The notes below the pieces were generated by a model. That model saw nothing but the letters and a program-made list of their open reading frames with translations, made no database searches and had not been told where the DNA came from. From Paragonimus skrjabini miyazakii (lineage: Eukaryota; Platyhelminthes; Trematoda; Plagiorchiida; Troglotrematidae), in the NCBI GenBank assembly GCA_014338405.1, contig JTDE01000164.1:272201-336200 (forward strand): a stretch of DNA of 64,000 bases, given 5' to 3'. This document shows positions 26,410 through 36,905 of the stretch, piece by piece; within the stretch, counting starts at the first letter, position 1; every line of letters begins with the position of its first letter. A program made the translations under genes and the position numbers.

Positions 26410-26640
26410 ATTAGACTGATGTTACTGCGTTGATTTCCAGTGGGATTAGACAATGCGAATAGCATTCTCAAGTGACTGTGATCGAGCGTTCATATATGAT
26501 AATTAAGTATTGTTCAGTGCGAGATTAATGAAGCAGTATTCAAAACGGCCGTCTCACAAAAGTTTGATCGTCTGGTTCAAGGAAAGTGGACTTTTAATTA
26601 TCACAGCTGTTGCTCCCACTTACCTAGTCAACGGACCTAC
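26410..26640 (+). mobile_element. Hammerhead SINE-like element, diverged copy 4
   Basis: Shares TGATTTCCAGTGGGATTA and GAGCGTTCATATATGATAATT with the family. A decayed version of the Pol III-like region follows. It lies close to the minus-strand copy at 26020-26300, so the two form a loose head-to-head pair. The 3' hammerhead part is not seen. Confidence 0.5.
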
Positions 26641-27231
26641 CAGTGATAAAGAAGCAGTCTACAGCGAACAGATAGGATCAACTTTTCCTGCTGTAAAATG
26701 TAATCAAAACAGTTAGAACAATAATGCTATAAAGAACCAAATACCTCAAAATCGGGGGCTTGTCTAACAGTTGACCGATCACTCATGTTGGTTCCAACAA
26801 ACTTAACCCAGTCTAGTATGAGGATAAAAACAAACAATATTCGACACCCAAAGTCATGGTACTTATTAAAGTATCATTCATATCTGTTCCCCAATAGGAC
26901 ACCTGGCTAACAGACATGACACTGTTGTCAGATGCAGCAGTTCCCTTGCTTGATTTGTTCAGAGTGAGCAGGAGACTCGTGATATGCAGTAGCACCATGC
27001 ACAAAATATGATGTTGAATCCTAGTGCCGATTGCGTTTTCCAGCGAGATACCATTAAATTGTCACATATTTCGACCTCAGTCTGAGGTTATGAATCAGTC
27101 GGTGTGCCACAAATGAAGGGTTGTTCATTCGAAACCTCACTCACATTTCGACGTTCAGTTTGATTAAAAAAAACCGAAATATAAAGCTTGTACTATGTAC
27201 CGTGTTTTGTCTTCATTTATCCGACCTGTTT
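26641..27231. other. Intronic, nothing recognised
   Basis: No exon, RNA gene or repeat recognised. Confidence 0.4.
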
Positions 27232-27330
27232 GATACTGAAATTGTAGCCCCTAGAATAAGAACGAAAATATGGTTTAGATTATATAGACACAACGGTAGA
27301 CCGAGAAAGAAAGCACTTCTGGTTTTCAAA
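27232..27330 (+). pseudogene. Possible relic of an R-D-P-I repeat exon
   Basis: In one frame this reads DTEIVAPRIRTKIWF followed by RLYRHNGRPRKK. Set against the exon at 19598 it aligns without gaps: I-V, a K/R, W, [IL]-Y-[KR]-x-[DN]-G-R-P-R-[KR] fall at the same positions. No AG acceptor stands at the expected border and no GT at the expected donor, while a stop codon follows. It therefore looks like an exon duplicated in the past and then lost. The match covers only about 14 of 26 positions, so chance cannot be excluded. Confidence 0.35.
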
Positions 27331-28128
27331 TGAGCTTACACTGAACTGGGCTCTTCTACTACTGACCCCGAGCAGTTCTGAGGGCGCTTTGGGTTTTTAA
27401 TTTATGTATAAGGTTTTTTCTTGTTGGGAACATTAAGTCAATCTAATGTTTGTTAGCTCTGTCGGTTCGTAACATGGTGGTGCAGAATCTCAGTCGCAGC
27501 CGATGCGTGAAAGTGTTCTCGGAGTGGTACCAGATGATCACAAAAAGTGTGGAATGGAGCTGACACTTTTCACAATTTTGTCCATGTAATATCCTCATCG
27601 ATCTATACATCGATCTGTACAGCGGTTTTCGGCCGCATTATAAGGAGATGTAGAACACTTTTGTTCAACATCAAGAATGTGCTGGTTGGTAATGAAGAAG
27701 AACGTTCGGAAATGAGCTGAACTATTAGGCGGTTGTGTTGATTGAATCAACTTTAACGTTTGAACCTACAGCATCTGAGAGATCGTGAACCCCATACAGA
27801 CGGTGACTAGAGATTTAATCGTAATAAAGCCAATACTTAGAGCTCACGACCAATGATATAGCCACCGTTGTAAAACACGCCACAATCCATACAAACTTCT
27901 AATTACTTCGAAATAGGCACCACCATTGCTTATCGCATCTGCACGAATATGCATGTAAATACTCCAAAACATTTCTGAACGTACCACTTAACATCCTCAC
28001 TTGAAATTGGATAGGCATTATGATAACCAAATGAACCACGGAAGTAATACAATAAACTTACTAGTGAGTCATTGGCCAATCAATTTGTAATGGTCTAGGA
28101 ATGAATTTTGATTATTTATTTAGATCAG

Positions 28129-28230
28129 ACTCAATGGTGAAAATTCAGGACTTCGGCTGGATTCGAACCAACGACAGGAACACCGGAAACTCATATCAGA
28201 AATTCACTGATAATTTTTACGGCGCATCAG
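28129..28230 (+). CDS. Candidate exon, 102 nt, phase 1-1 (doubtful)
   Basis: Bounded by an AT-rich acceptor (ttatttagatcag) and GCATCAG followed by gtaata. Open in one frame with phase 1 at both ends. It reads SMVKIQDFGWIRTNDRN then TGNSYQKFTDNFYGAS. The joins work in both directions: G+AC before, and G+TA into the exon at 31371. A caution: the minus strand at about 28150-28175 contains GGTTCGAATCC inside a possible 5-bp T-stem, a tRNA T-arm-like block. Phrases such as GWIRTNDR are typical of accidental translations of tRNA-derived SINEs. It may thus be a SINE fragment or an exonised one. No R-D-P-I motif is present. Confidence 0.4.
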
Positions 28231-28419
28231 GTAATAAATACTCGCATCTAGCGCAGCCCAGTTTTAGCGCCTACATTCCTTTCCTCAACTTCAGCTCGCT
28301 ACTCGTTCTGTGAATCCCAGCTGACAACTAATACACTACTATTCACACCACAACGGCGAGATTACGCAAGTAGTTATAGCGTACTAGAATAATAGTATTA
28401 ACTAAGAATAAACGATACA
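28231..28419. other. Intronic, nothing recognised
   Basis: Short gap between the candidate exon and the SINE-like copy. Confidence 0.4.
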
Positions 28420-28932
28420 GATTGAGCATCACCCACAATTGGTCGCAGCTGTCGCATTCTCATAGACTTTCCAGTCGGCCAAAAAATCCCTTACTACTCA
28501 TCAGTAATCAAATACCGCTCAACAAGTCAAGGATTTCTGTGATTTCAACTTGGAGAGGAGTCCTAGTCGAGGGGTCATCGATTGGAGTTAACAGACAGTA
28601 ACTGTTTCTCCTCTTGATGCGATCGGACAACCTGATCATTACTCACAAGCGAAAGTGGTTGAGTGTTCACATATGATAATACGGTCGTGCCTAACGTGAG
28701 GTCAATGGCGCAGTGGGAAACACGGTTGCCTCATGAACAGCGTGGCCGGAGTTCTAGTTCCGGCAGTGGCGAGGATATGCACTACTGACGAGGCATAATG
28801 AGAGCGAAACTCGAGTGTGGTGCTTCTTTTCGAAAGGGGCTGAGTGGAAAGTATATGGGAATGCGACAACTGCGATCAGTTGTAGGTGATATTCAATCTA
28901 TATGAAAATCAAAATCCCCTCCCACTCATCAG
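28420..28932 (+). mobile_element. Hammerhead SINE-like element, best-preserved copy 5
   Basis: The most complete copy. Terminal inverted arms of 61 nt (28420-28480 and 28838-28898) match at about 84% by eye. Between them lies an A-box-like TGGCGCAGTGG (28706-28716), identical to the Pol III consensus form. It is followed by a B-box-like GGAGTTCTAGTTCC (28748-28761) and the hammerhead core CTGACGAG (28785-28792), 12 nt, then CGAAAC (28805-28810). The 12-nt spacing between CTGANGAG and CGAAAC equals that of the Sm-alpha hammerhead as I recall it. Stem II is poorly paired here, so cleavage activity is doubtful. It ends in an A-rich AAAATCAAAATCCCC stretch. Confidence 0.82.
28785..28810 (+). ncRNA. 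Hammerhead ribozyme core remnant
   Basis: CTGACGAG and CGAAAC, separated by 12 nt, fit the CUGANGA and GAAA boxes of a hammerhead. The intervening bases do not form a strong stem II, and the expected GUC cleavage triplet near 28757 reads GTT. I regard it as a decayed ribozyme inside the SINE-like element. Confidence 0.55.
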
Positions 28933-30379
28933 AAGTAAGCCATACTTCGACGAACACTAAATAAAATTCTGCTTTGTGTTTAAAGCGCATGATAATGTAT
29001 GTTTAATAAAATGGGAAGATTTAAACTTCTTTTTCACATCAAATGGGTGAAATCGGTGTGACCAACTTCATTCTCGTGTTTCTATACCTTCTTTACAGTT
29101 ACATTGAGCGTTACGTTGAACAAACAAATTTATCTCTTAGCATTCTAACAGATAACATCGTACAAAAGGGTTACGAACCCAAGTGACCAGCTGTGACGCC
29201 AGATCTAAATCCATGTTCTTCAGTCTTTTTATGTTTCTCGGCATAGACTACAAAATTGACATCACCAACATATTTGATGTCCAATTTTACACCAAAAATG
29301 ACACATTTGACTAAGAAATTATCAAGCAAGGTCATCCATTCCCGTTTGTTTGTAAACAGTTTGTGTTGACACTGATGATGGTTTGATAACATAAACAGTC
29401 GATAATAAGTGGTCAGCTATGTACGCTTGATCGTAAATAGCTCATCCGTTCCGTCACGGTCTTGTCCGTTTTCAAGTTCGGTACACATATGCGTCCATAA
29501 CTTACTAATTGAAAAGAAGGAGAACTAGGCATATTGCAACTTTCGTAGTTTCATGAAGAATGCAAAGAGAAATGTTTGCTTTTAACCTACTTAAACGCAC
29601 AAAATGAAAACAAAGTATGATTTAAAAAATCGTCGAAAGCTATCCCTTCAAAGTTTACAAAGTTGTGGCTCAATTAGAAGGCTTCATTATTTGGATACAC
29701 ACTCCCAACGTAATCCTACAACAGCCGAAGTCACTTTCGAACCGTTGACCACAGTCCAACAAGTTGAAGTCCTATCCGTAGCATTCAAAAATATTGCATC
29801 TGGCCATGACCAGGATATTAACTCTGGTCCGCCATTTCTTGAGATTACCGTCTTGACCACTATTTCATTGACGTTAAACATTAGGTAGAACATATTCATT
29901 AAGTCTTAACGTTCACTTACATCCACTCGAGCGCCCGAGCAAGCCAGAAGTGTGTGTGGTGCCAATGGTGCGGATAGATCGACAAGCATGCAAACAAACA
30001 AATGCGATCCCATGCAGCAAGCAGACGGTAGACAATGATCTTTACTATCCTATGTATAATGTGGACTAAGGTTTTGGGAAGAATTTTACACATCGTGCAG
30101 CAGACAAACCGGGGTTATCTCAAGTTACTACGCAACTCTTCAGACAAACGCTAGCACGCACTCGTCGTCAGTCCGTTCCACAGCATGTTGATTAGCAGAC
30201 AAACTTCAGAAAGTTTGCACTTGTTTATGAATGCACTTTGGCTGGAAAATTCAGGTCAGAATTGAACCATCGATCGAATCAACCGCATAATTAATTGGCA
30301 TCCTCTCCAGATGAGTAAACAATTGTGGCACGACTTGCCTAGGACTTTGACCAAACATTTAGCCTAGTTTGCTATATTA
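28933..30379. other. Intronic, nothing recognised
   Basis: Open frames at 29171-29392 (minus) and 29604-29888 (plus) have some coding flavour but no usable splice borders or family motifs. Confidence 0.35.
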
Positions 30380-30575
30380 TGCCGTGTGAGGTTGATGGTA
30401 TAATGATCATTATGCTCGCCGCCTGGCAACTACACCGACCGAAGTCCAACTCATCTGTTATTTGACAACGATGAGCTACGATAAAAGTCAGACTTGAGTT
30501 TAATGTTTAAGTTGTAAGTAGGCCAGTCGGAAAAGTTCGTCTGTATTCTAAGCTGAGATTAACTGTAAGTACTGT
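30380..30575 (+). mobile_element. Possible diverged hammerhead SINE-like copy
   Basis: Weak match to the family: an A-box-like TGATGGTATAATGATC, then CGACCGAAGTCCAACTC, CTTGAGTTTAATGTTTAAG and GGCCAGTCGGAAAAGTTC. The last two blocks correspond to GAGTTTAATGTTTC and GGCCGACTGGAAAG in the 9.2 kb copy. The overall order is conserved, but similarity is low. Confidence 0.4.
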
Positions 30576-31370
30576 GTACTCTTCGAAAACCACAAGTCAC
30601 TCTAATTGAAAAGTCCCACCACGAATTCCACTAATCATTGTGTGTCACAGCTTCCTGAACTCACGGGTCAGTTTTCAGGAAGGGTAATCAGTCTGAACTA
30701 GTAGGAATTCTGTGATTACCACATGTGGCCAGCACATCCAAATCAATATGTAAATCTAGGCAAACGATCAAATCTTCTAACTCATGTCGCTCTCGACATT
30801 TTGCGGAATCGACAAACACGGAATTCTGACAAACATCTGAGGCCCAATATCACTAACTTGAAAGCTAAATGACGACTAGTACCATTAAAGAGTGTTTATT
30901 CATAAGGTTATACAATCCCAGCTGGCTACTCAATTCAGAATTCAAAAAAGGATCATCAGCAACATGGCGCACCAGAAACCCATAAGTTAAACATATTTGC
31001 CTCATACTTTTGTGTACTGCGTTCGAAACATACGTGTTTGTAATCAGCATATGAAGCGTCATCAAAAGACAGACTTTATGTATAGTACACCCGATCCTTG
31101 GATATTTTTGTTTCAGTCTGTTATACTATTGATCGAGTTCCTTCAAATTCTCTTCCACTAAAAGGATAGTGAAGCGTCCCAGTTGAACCTACTTGATATA
31201 TCCTAGTCAAAGGTAGCAGAAAATGTAGGATCAGCTAGGTGGTTTTGTGACACGCCATACTAATCAGACACGTTTAGTGCAAACCAAATGAAGTAATTGT
31301 GCTATGCCTTAGTCTTCTCAAGTGACTTATTTGAAACATCAACGTGCTGCCTTTTGTCAATCTCCAACAG
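30576..31370. other. Intronic, nothing recognised
   Basis: No exon, RNA gene or repeat recognised up to the acceptor of the exon at 31371. Confidence 0.4.
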
Positions 31371-31466
31371 TAAATCGAGATCCAATACTTCACACGGATG
31401 CCCCTTCTACTTCGAGTTCCGGGAGTCAACCAAGACAAATGCGACACTTCTCTGAAGTCCGTAGAT
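31371..31466 (+). CDS. Candidate exon, 96 nt, starts with R-D-P-I
   Basis: The acceptor is a pyrimidine-containing tract ending tctccaacag; the donor is CGTAGAT followed by gtgagt. Phase 1 at both ends. It reads NRDPILHTDAPSTSSSG then SQPRQMRHFSEVRR. The first five residues repeat the [KN]-R-D-P-I opening of the exons at 10359 and 19598; the rest is Ser/Pro-rich and looks unstructured. The 1-nt overhang from the 28230 donor (G) plus TA gives GTA, valine. The 1-nt overhang T at the end must pair with two bases of the next exon; CT of the 51066 exon would give TCT. Confidence 0.6.
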
Positions 31467-34387
31467 GTGAGTTCTTCATTTTTCACCTAAACAAATGCAT
31501 TTCAAATTGAATAGTTTTCATATTAGTGAGACTGTTTACGGTCCAATTTGAGGTGCGTTTCAAATTAACCCAGTCTAGGATAACTGAAAAATCTTCTTAG
31601 CATACCCAAGTTTGATGTCAAATCTTCCAAAGTTTAAAGGGTTTTGTTCGCCACTTTTGACCTTTCATAACAACATCAAAAACTATTTTGATAGTCCACG
31701 TCTTTCTTGTCTCTACGATGACTCCATGTTTTCTTTGCAGCTTGTAGTCTGCAATGTTGAGATGTCCATGTTGATGCCAAGAAACTCTGAGTTTTGCAAA
31801 GTGCAAATTTTTACCTGTTAGAGAATAAATTGTGTCAGATTGTGCAGATGACATTGCATGAGAAGATGTATCAAGTGGTTCATGATCAGAATGTGGTTGA
31901 CACAATGCTTTTTTGTAGTATCGTCTACCGGTCTTCCTCCTTCATAACAATGACGACATCAGGGTGTATCATCATGTCCTTTATGACTGATGGTTTACTC
32001 ATACTGCTTCCAATTACCTCAGGTTTCACATGAACGTAGACCAACTACTATACTATAACCAAGCTAAGAACGTAACTGTCCGGTAAAGTAGTCTAAATAC
32101 GGTATTTTGTATCTATTTAAGTTAGACGTTTTGAGTTGTAAACTAACAGAACGGAATCGCTCGCAACTCTTCAGACGTTAATCGTAGAATTTGGGTAAAC
32201 CAAGATTTTGCCATAATGACTGACTGTGCCGCACATTTGTTGTGTCTGTAGACCTTCAGGTATAAAATTAACAATTGCTCTCAGGGGTTACAACCCTGAT
32301 CTGTGCAATCAGCGCCATCTGCCGTTCAGCTTGATTATCACGTTTTATTAAAGCACCTAGGCGCCAGTTATAAAGTTGTATAAAATTCCATCAGATGCCT
32401 CCCATCTTTCAAATTCAGTTTTCTCTCGTTAGTTAGTGGATTCATCAACTAAGTACGTTTTCATCTCTTTTACTTCCGTAAGTCAACGTAGTGAGCGTAA
32501 ATTGCCTGTTTTATATGTAGGAAAAGACGGAAATCCTCCTGAACTGTTCTTTCATTTCAGTAATTCACTATCTTTTTGCGTTCAGCTTACCATGGATCGG
32601 CTAGACAATTGTTTTAATGTTGCCAGTTGCCTCGTTAGGGATGTCTGCACAATAACTATCTCCTTTTTGGGGGATAAATGGAACTATAACTTGAATTCAG
32701 TGTGGTTAAACATTGTGTGGGCAAAAATTGGATCACAGTATCACAAATAATTCGCGCAGTGATTTGACTCGGGCTTTAACGACTGTGCATCACTGTTAGT
32801 GCGTATACCTCAACAAAATCAGGTACCAAAATACAGCGTAGTTAAGGTGCTAATTACCTTGTACGAACCAATTTAGCAGTGCAAGCTAATTGTCAACGTT
32901 GCACCGCACAGCCGTCAGCACGTTTGCCTATCGATCTGTCTGGAATTTGGCCAGCCAGCGTTCTCTGATTTGACGTACGATCGACCGCGATACCAATCAA
33001 TAGAAATTACCCAATTGTTTGCCGCAAAAGTGTTAGGAACAGTGGTTAGCTTCTCGAAGGATGACATGCGTTAGAAAGTGTGGCTGAACAATAAACGCAA
33101 GGGACCCTTACAGCTTTAATAAACACTTTTTGAAAGATGAATTAAACTAATTTGATCCTGCTTGCGAAAATCAATCAGGTACTTACTGTTTATGGGATTA
33201 TGAAGATCTGTTCGCATCCCACAAAACAAACTTAAATGTTTCATATGTTGTATAACAGGCAGTTTCGTTATGAGTAGTATACTACTCACGAGCGACATTC
33301 AGGAACAAAAAGGCAAGCCTCAACGCCAGGATGTCGACAGACCAGAAGCGACTATCGGAATAGTGTGTACGCGCTATGGGATACATACCACCAGGGCAAG
33401 TGGCAACCTCCTGCTACCCAATTTGTGTGAATGCACGTCAGCCGTGCAAATGAATGCACGCGTGTGTTCCCATGTTTAATATGACCTGTACGGGAGTTCA
33501 TGCAGTGAACGATTTTGCAGCCCAGGCGTCATTTGCGGTCACAACAATCTTGGTAGTCTGATTTCCTTTTTTTTAAAAAAAAACACTGGAGAAACGGTTG
33601 TTGTGGTCTACTGCCTGATGTTTTCAGCAACCTGAATACAGGAAGCCACTACGGTTAAATTTTAACAATAAATCTTTCACAAATGTCTTCAACGGAACTG
33701 TAAGGACACTCAGGATGGTATTTCTAGGAGTGGGGGCAGTAATACGCAGCCTTTTCGTTATATTTCAAAACTATGATGCAGTGTTTCGATATGCTTCTGA
33801 TAAGTGATTGTGGGTTTGTTATCGGAAGACAAACGGATTCAGACTTAGTCGTAAGTGTTTCTAAAATAATCAGAGAACAGTTGTTGGTCGGTTCATAGAT
33901 TTGAAGAAATCGGTTGTAACGGAAGGAAATTGAACAGATAAAAAAATCATCGGGATGCAATATATTGATATACTGTAGCAACCTAATGACAAAATCGTCA
34001 AACACACCGATAGACAATAACAAAAACAAACATACACATCTGATGATTTATGGGAGTATTTTAAAGAGGTGAGTATGAGGACTTCAACTCCCCTGAAACC
34101 CTGTGTATATGAACATCTCCATCGAGCCAGCCGTATTTGCAGAGTTAGAGAGTGTGCTCACAAGTGGGAAGACCTTAACTGGAAAAAAGTTCTGTCCACG
34201 TGAAACGCCGATTGAAGATGACAGCCTAGTAATCGCTCGTTCTCAGTTGATGGGACCAAACATACTAGTGGAGTTTATGTTTGTATAAAAGTTTGCGTAT
34301 GTAAGCTGTGCAGATTATTTCGTAGTCTAAGGTGGCTAGCCTTGATGCGTACTACCACATGCTGAACTCCATAACAATCTTAGTTGT
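31467..34387. other. Probable intron, no gene recognised
   Basis: Candidate exons at about 32521 and 34143 were tested. Each would create a stop codon when joined to the T overhang of the exon at 31371, and neither has a good donor. No repeat family recognised. Confidence 0.4.
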
Positions 34388-34950
34388 GAAAAACAAAGTT
34401 TCAGCGAACAGACTGTTTTCGATAAGTTCTCCTCTTTGGCTGGTACAATTATATAAAATTAAGTGACAATTTACAACGTTATTGAGCAAAGATTATTAAA
34501 GGGACAATGTAATTGGATAAAAGATTAACACTACTTCGCCATGGTTAGGAACACAAACGAAGTTGGTTCTAGTTAGTCAGTGTTAATCAGGCTGGGACAG
34601 GGGGATGGGGACAAATTGTTCCACGGGTTGGGCGGCCGTGTTCGGCCAAGGGAGCCTCAGGGTTTGAACGAATTGTTTATGGCGACCCGTGAACGAATTG
34701 TTTATGCCAACCCGTGAAACAATTTGTCCCCATCCCCCTGTCCCAGCCTGATTAACACTGACTAACTAGAACCAACTTCGTTTGTGTTCCTAACCATGGC
34801 GAAGTAGTGTTAATCTTTTATCCAATTACATTGTCCCTTTAATAATCTTTGCTCAATAACGTTGTAAATTGTCACTTAATTTTATATAATTGTACCAGCC
34901 AAATAGGAGAATTTATCGAACACAGTCTGTTCGCTGAAACTTTGTTTTTC
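34388..34950. repeat. Long inverted repeat, 244-nt arms, 75-nt spacer
   Basis: 34388-34631 and 34707-34950 are reverse complements with only about four differences in 244 nt by eye. The spacer contains a partial direct repeat: GAACGAATTGTTTATG occurs twice, at about 34668 and 34691. CAATCTTAGT stands outside both arms, near 34375 and 34971. This could be a non-autonomous DNA transposon with long terminal inverted repeats, a recent inverted duplication, or an assembly artefact, since it ends only 166 nt before the N gap. No transposase motif is seen. Confidence 0.9.
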
Positions 34951-35332
34951 ATGAATGCTATGGGGATTTTCAATCTTAGTCGTCCTTGTCAAGATACTGT
35001 CAACCAAAGCCATGTATATTTCAGACGCGGGCGACAAGCCTGTAATGTTTATCTCCACAGCAGCGCATAATAATGTTTTGTATTGTGGGAAATATTTCTT
35101 AATGAGGACGTCCACTNNNNNNNNNNNNNNNNNNNNNNNNNNNNNNNNNNNNNNNNNNNNNNNNNNNNNNNNNNNNNNNNNNNNNNNNNNNNNNNNNNNN
35201 NNNNNNNNNNNNNNNNTGTCGTGTGTTTTTCTCTCCCATAGCTGCCCGATTTATAGACAATCTTAGCTCATCTGTTAATAGTGTTTTAAGATCGGTTTTG
35301 TATTCGGAGAGTTTCGGCTTGTGATCACCCAA
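34882..35332 (-). other. Coding-like open frames on both sides of the gap
   Basis: On the minus strand, 35332-35217 reads GDHKPKLSEYKTDLKTLL then TDELRLSINRAAMGEKN up to the gap. Beyond the gap, 35116-34882 reads DVLIKKYFPQYKTLLCAAV and later SPASEIYMALVDSILTR before a stop inside the right arm of the inverted repeat. The composition resembles a real protein, but I do not recognise it and cannot tell whether both parts belong to one frame, since the gap size is arbitrary. It may be a fragment of a transposon protein or an unrelated gene. Confidence 0.3.
35117..35216. other. Assembly gap, 100 N
   Basis: Exactly 100 undetermined bases, the customary placeholder for a gap of unknown size. Any reading frame that crosses it is meaningless. 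Confidence 0.99.
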
Positions 35333-36829
35333 ATAATGATCAGTACATATTTTCGAAGGAATATGTGCTTGGCAGCACTTTACAACGTTGAAAAATCAGT
35401 GGACCAACCAGTAAACGAGGTTAAGTCGTCCTTGAGTGTATCCACATTTTGCAGATCCCGTGTTGTTCATCATACTACTGTGCCTTTGGCTCAGAGTGCC
35501 GCTAGAGATGTGAGATTGTTTGATAAATCACAGATGTTCAGAATGAGCAGCAGAGTTCACGATGGGCTGTGTCGAAATGCCGCCATCCGCTGGAAGCCAA
35601 TCTAATAACTGACCGTTAGTCTTAAGGTCAAATCCCCTTCTAGCCAGATACCCCATGAACCATGTAGGAAATCACCACACAAGCCATAAGCGATGAGTTT
35701 TCGTAATGAAACAAAATGACTTACTAAATCGAAAGCTATAAAAAAAATTGTCCGAATAAACTTCAATAATGATCAGTCCTTCGTCAGCCTCCCAGATCTA
35801 AAAACAACCGGTAGTTAGCCATTAAGAGGAGCATTCGTTTCGTAAATTGTAACCAACTTATATGCGCTGCGCCTCTTTACATTTTGATCATTGTCAAGTT
35901 GGTACACTAGTGGTTAAAAGGACTGGAGTAAATTGGGGAGGGGGGGGGGTAATATCTCGAAGTATCCTGGTAAACGACAATTTAGGCACAAAAGACTGCC
36001 TCTTTAATCCATGTCTCAAGGACGCTGTTCTAATTCTATCGTGAGCTGTATGGTATTACGAGTCACGTGACAGCTAGACTACAGTTCCATCTTTCGTTGC
36101 GTTGTAGAAGCACTTTCATCTCATTTGTGTTCCCTTCAAAACAGAACTTTAGTTTAATGTAGAATACAAGTTAATGAACCGTCTTTCTTCTGAATATTTC
36201 ATTATGTTCACCGGGACGGATATATATATGCAGTATCTAAAATGTAAACGTTTATTCTACGAAAATACGGCGGTGTTGAGTTTTTCGATCAAATCGTAAG
36301 AAACCGGATTTGATAACCGAGTGAACGCTGTGTGCTACGTTACTGTGGTTATCGGACAGCACATAACCAATTGAGTGTAATTAAACAAGCTGGCTACATC
36401 GGTCCTCTGTAATTCACAATGTACTTACCACCGTAAATGTAGGCGCAGTTAGAGCTGCCTAGGAAGAACGCGGAAGAATCTGACTTCGACAATGACCCGC
36501 ACAAATGTCTAATCAGACAGGTGGCTTAATGACTTGGCACCTAAGCGGTTGATAGGCTTTTAATGTATTGTCCGAAGTTGTGTCAGTTCTATCTGATAAT
36601 ACACAATTAGTGTGACCATGGTTTTCCGATCAATGAGATTACACATCATTCACGATCCGTAAGATTTGTAGTCATGCCAGAAACAATTAATATATACACG
36701 GCACTATCTAAAATGGGTGCGATATCGTTATAAAAACAGTAACGCAAGGATAAGAAAGCCGCAGTAACTTCGGAGCATACTGTTTACGGTTCAGTTGTAA
36801 GATAATTTGTCCCAAAAGCGCGTCTGGGC

Positions 36830-36905
36830 TGCCCCAGTTCTGACATTTGAACTCGGTACTCATACACTGCCAAACGACTAGTCGACAACGCCGCGATCTA
36901 AAGCC
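36830..36905 (-). repeat. tRNA-like relic (possible SINE)
   Basis: The reverse complement contains GAGTTCAAATGTC, B-box-like, preceded at a suitable distance by a GATCGCGGCGTTG stretch. It is too decayed for a cloverleaf, and the identity is not determined. Confidence 0.25.

Noticed and set aside
32521..32640. Exon-like stretch after an acceptor at about 32520
   Set aside because: Joining to the T overhang of the 31371 exon makes TGA, and no good donor follows.
34143..34287. Exon-like stretch after ttgcag
   Set aside because: Joining to the 31371 exon makes TAG, and no donor precedes the stop at 34285-34287.
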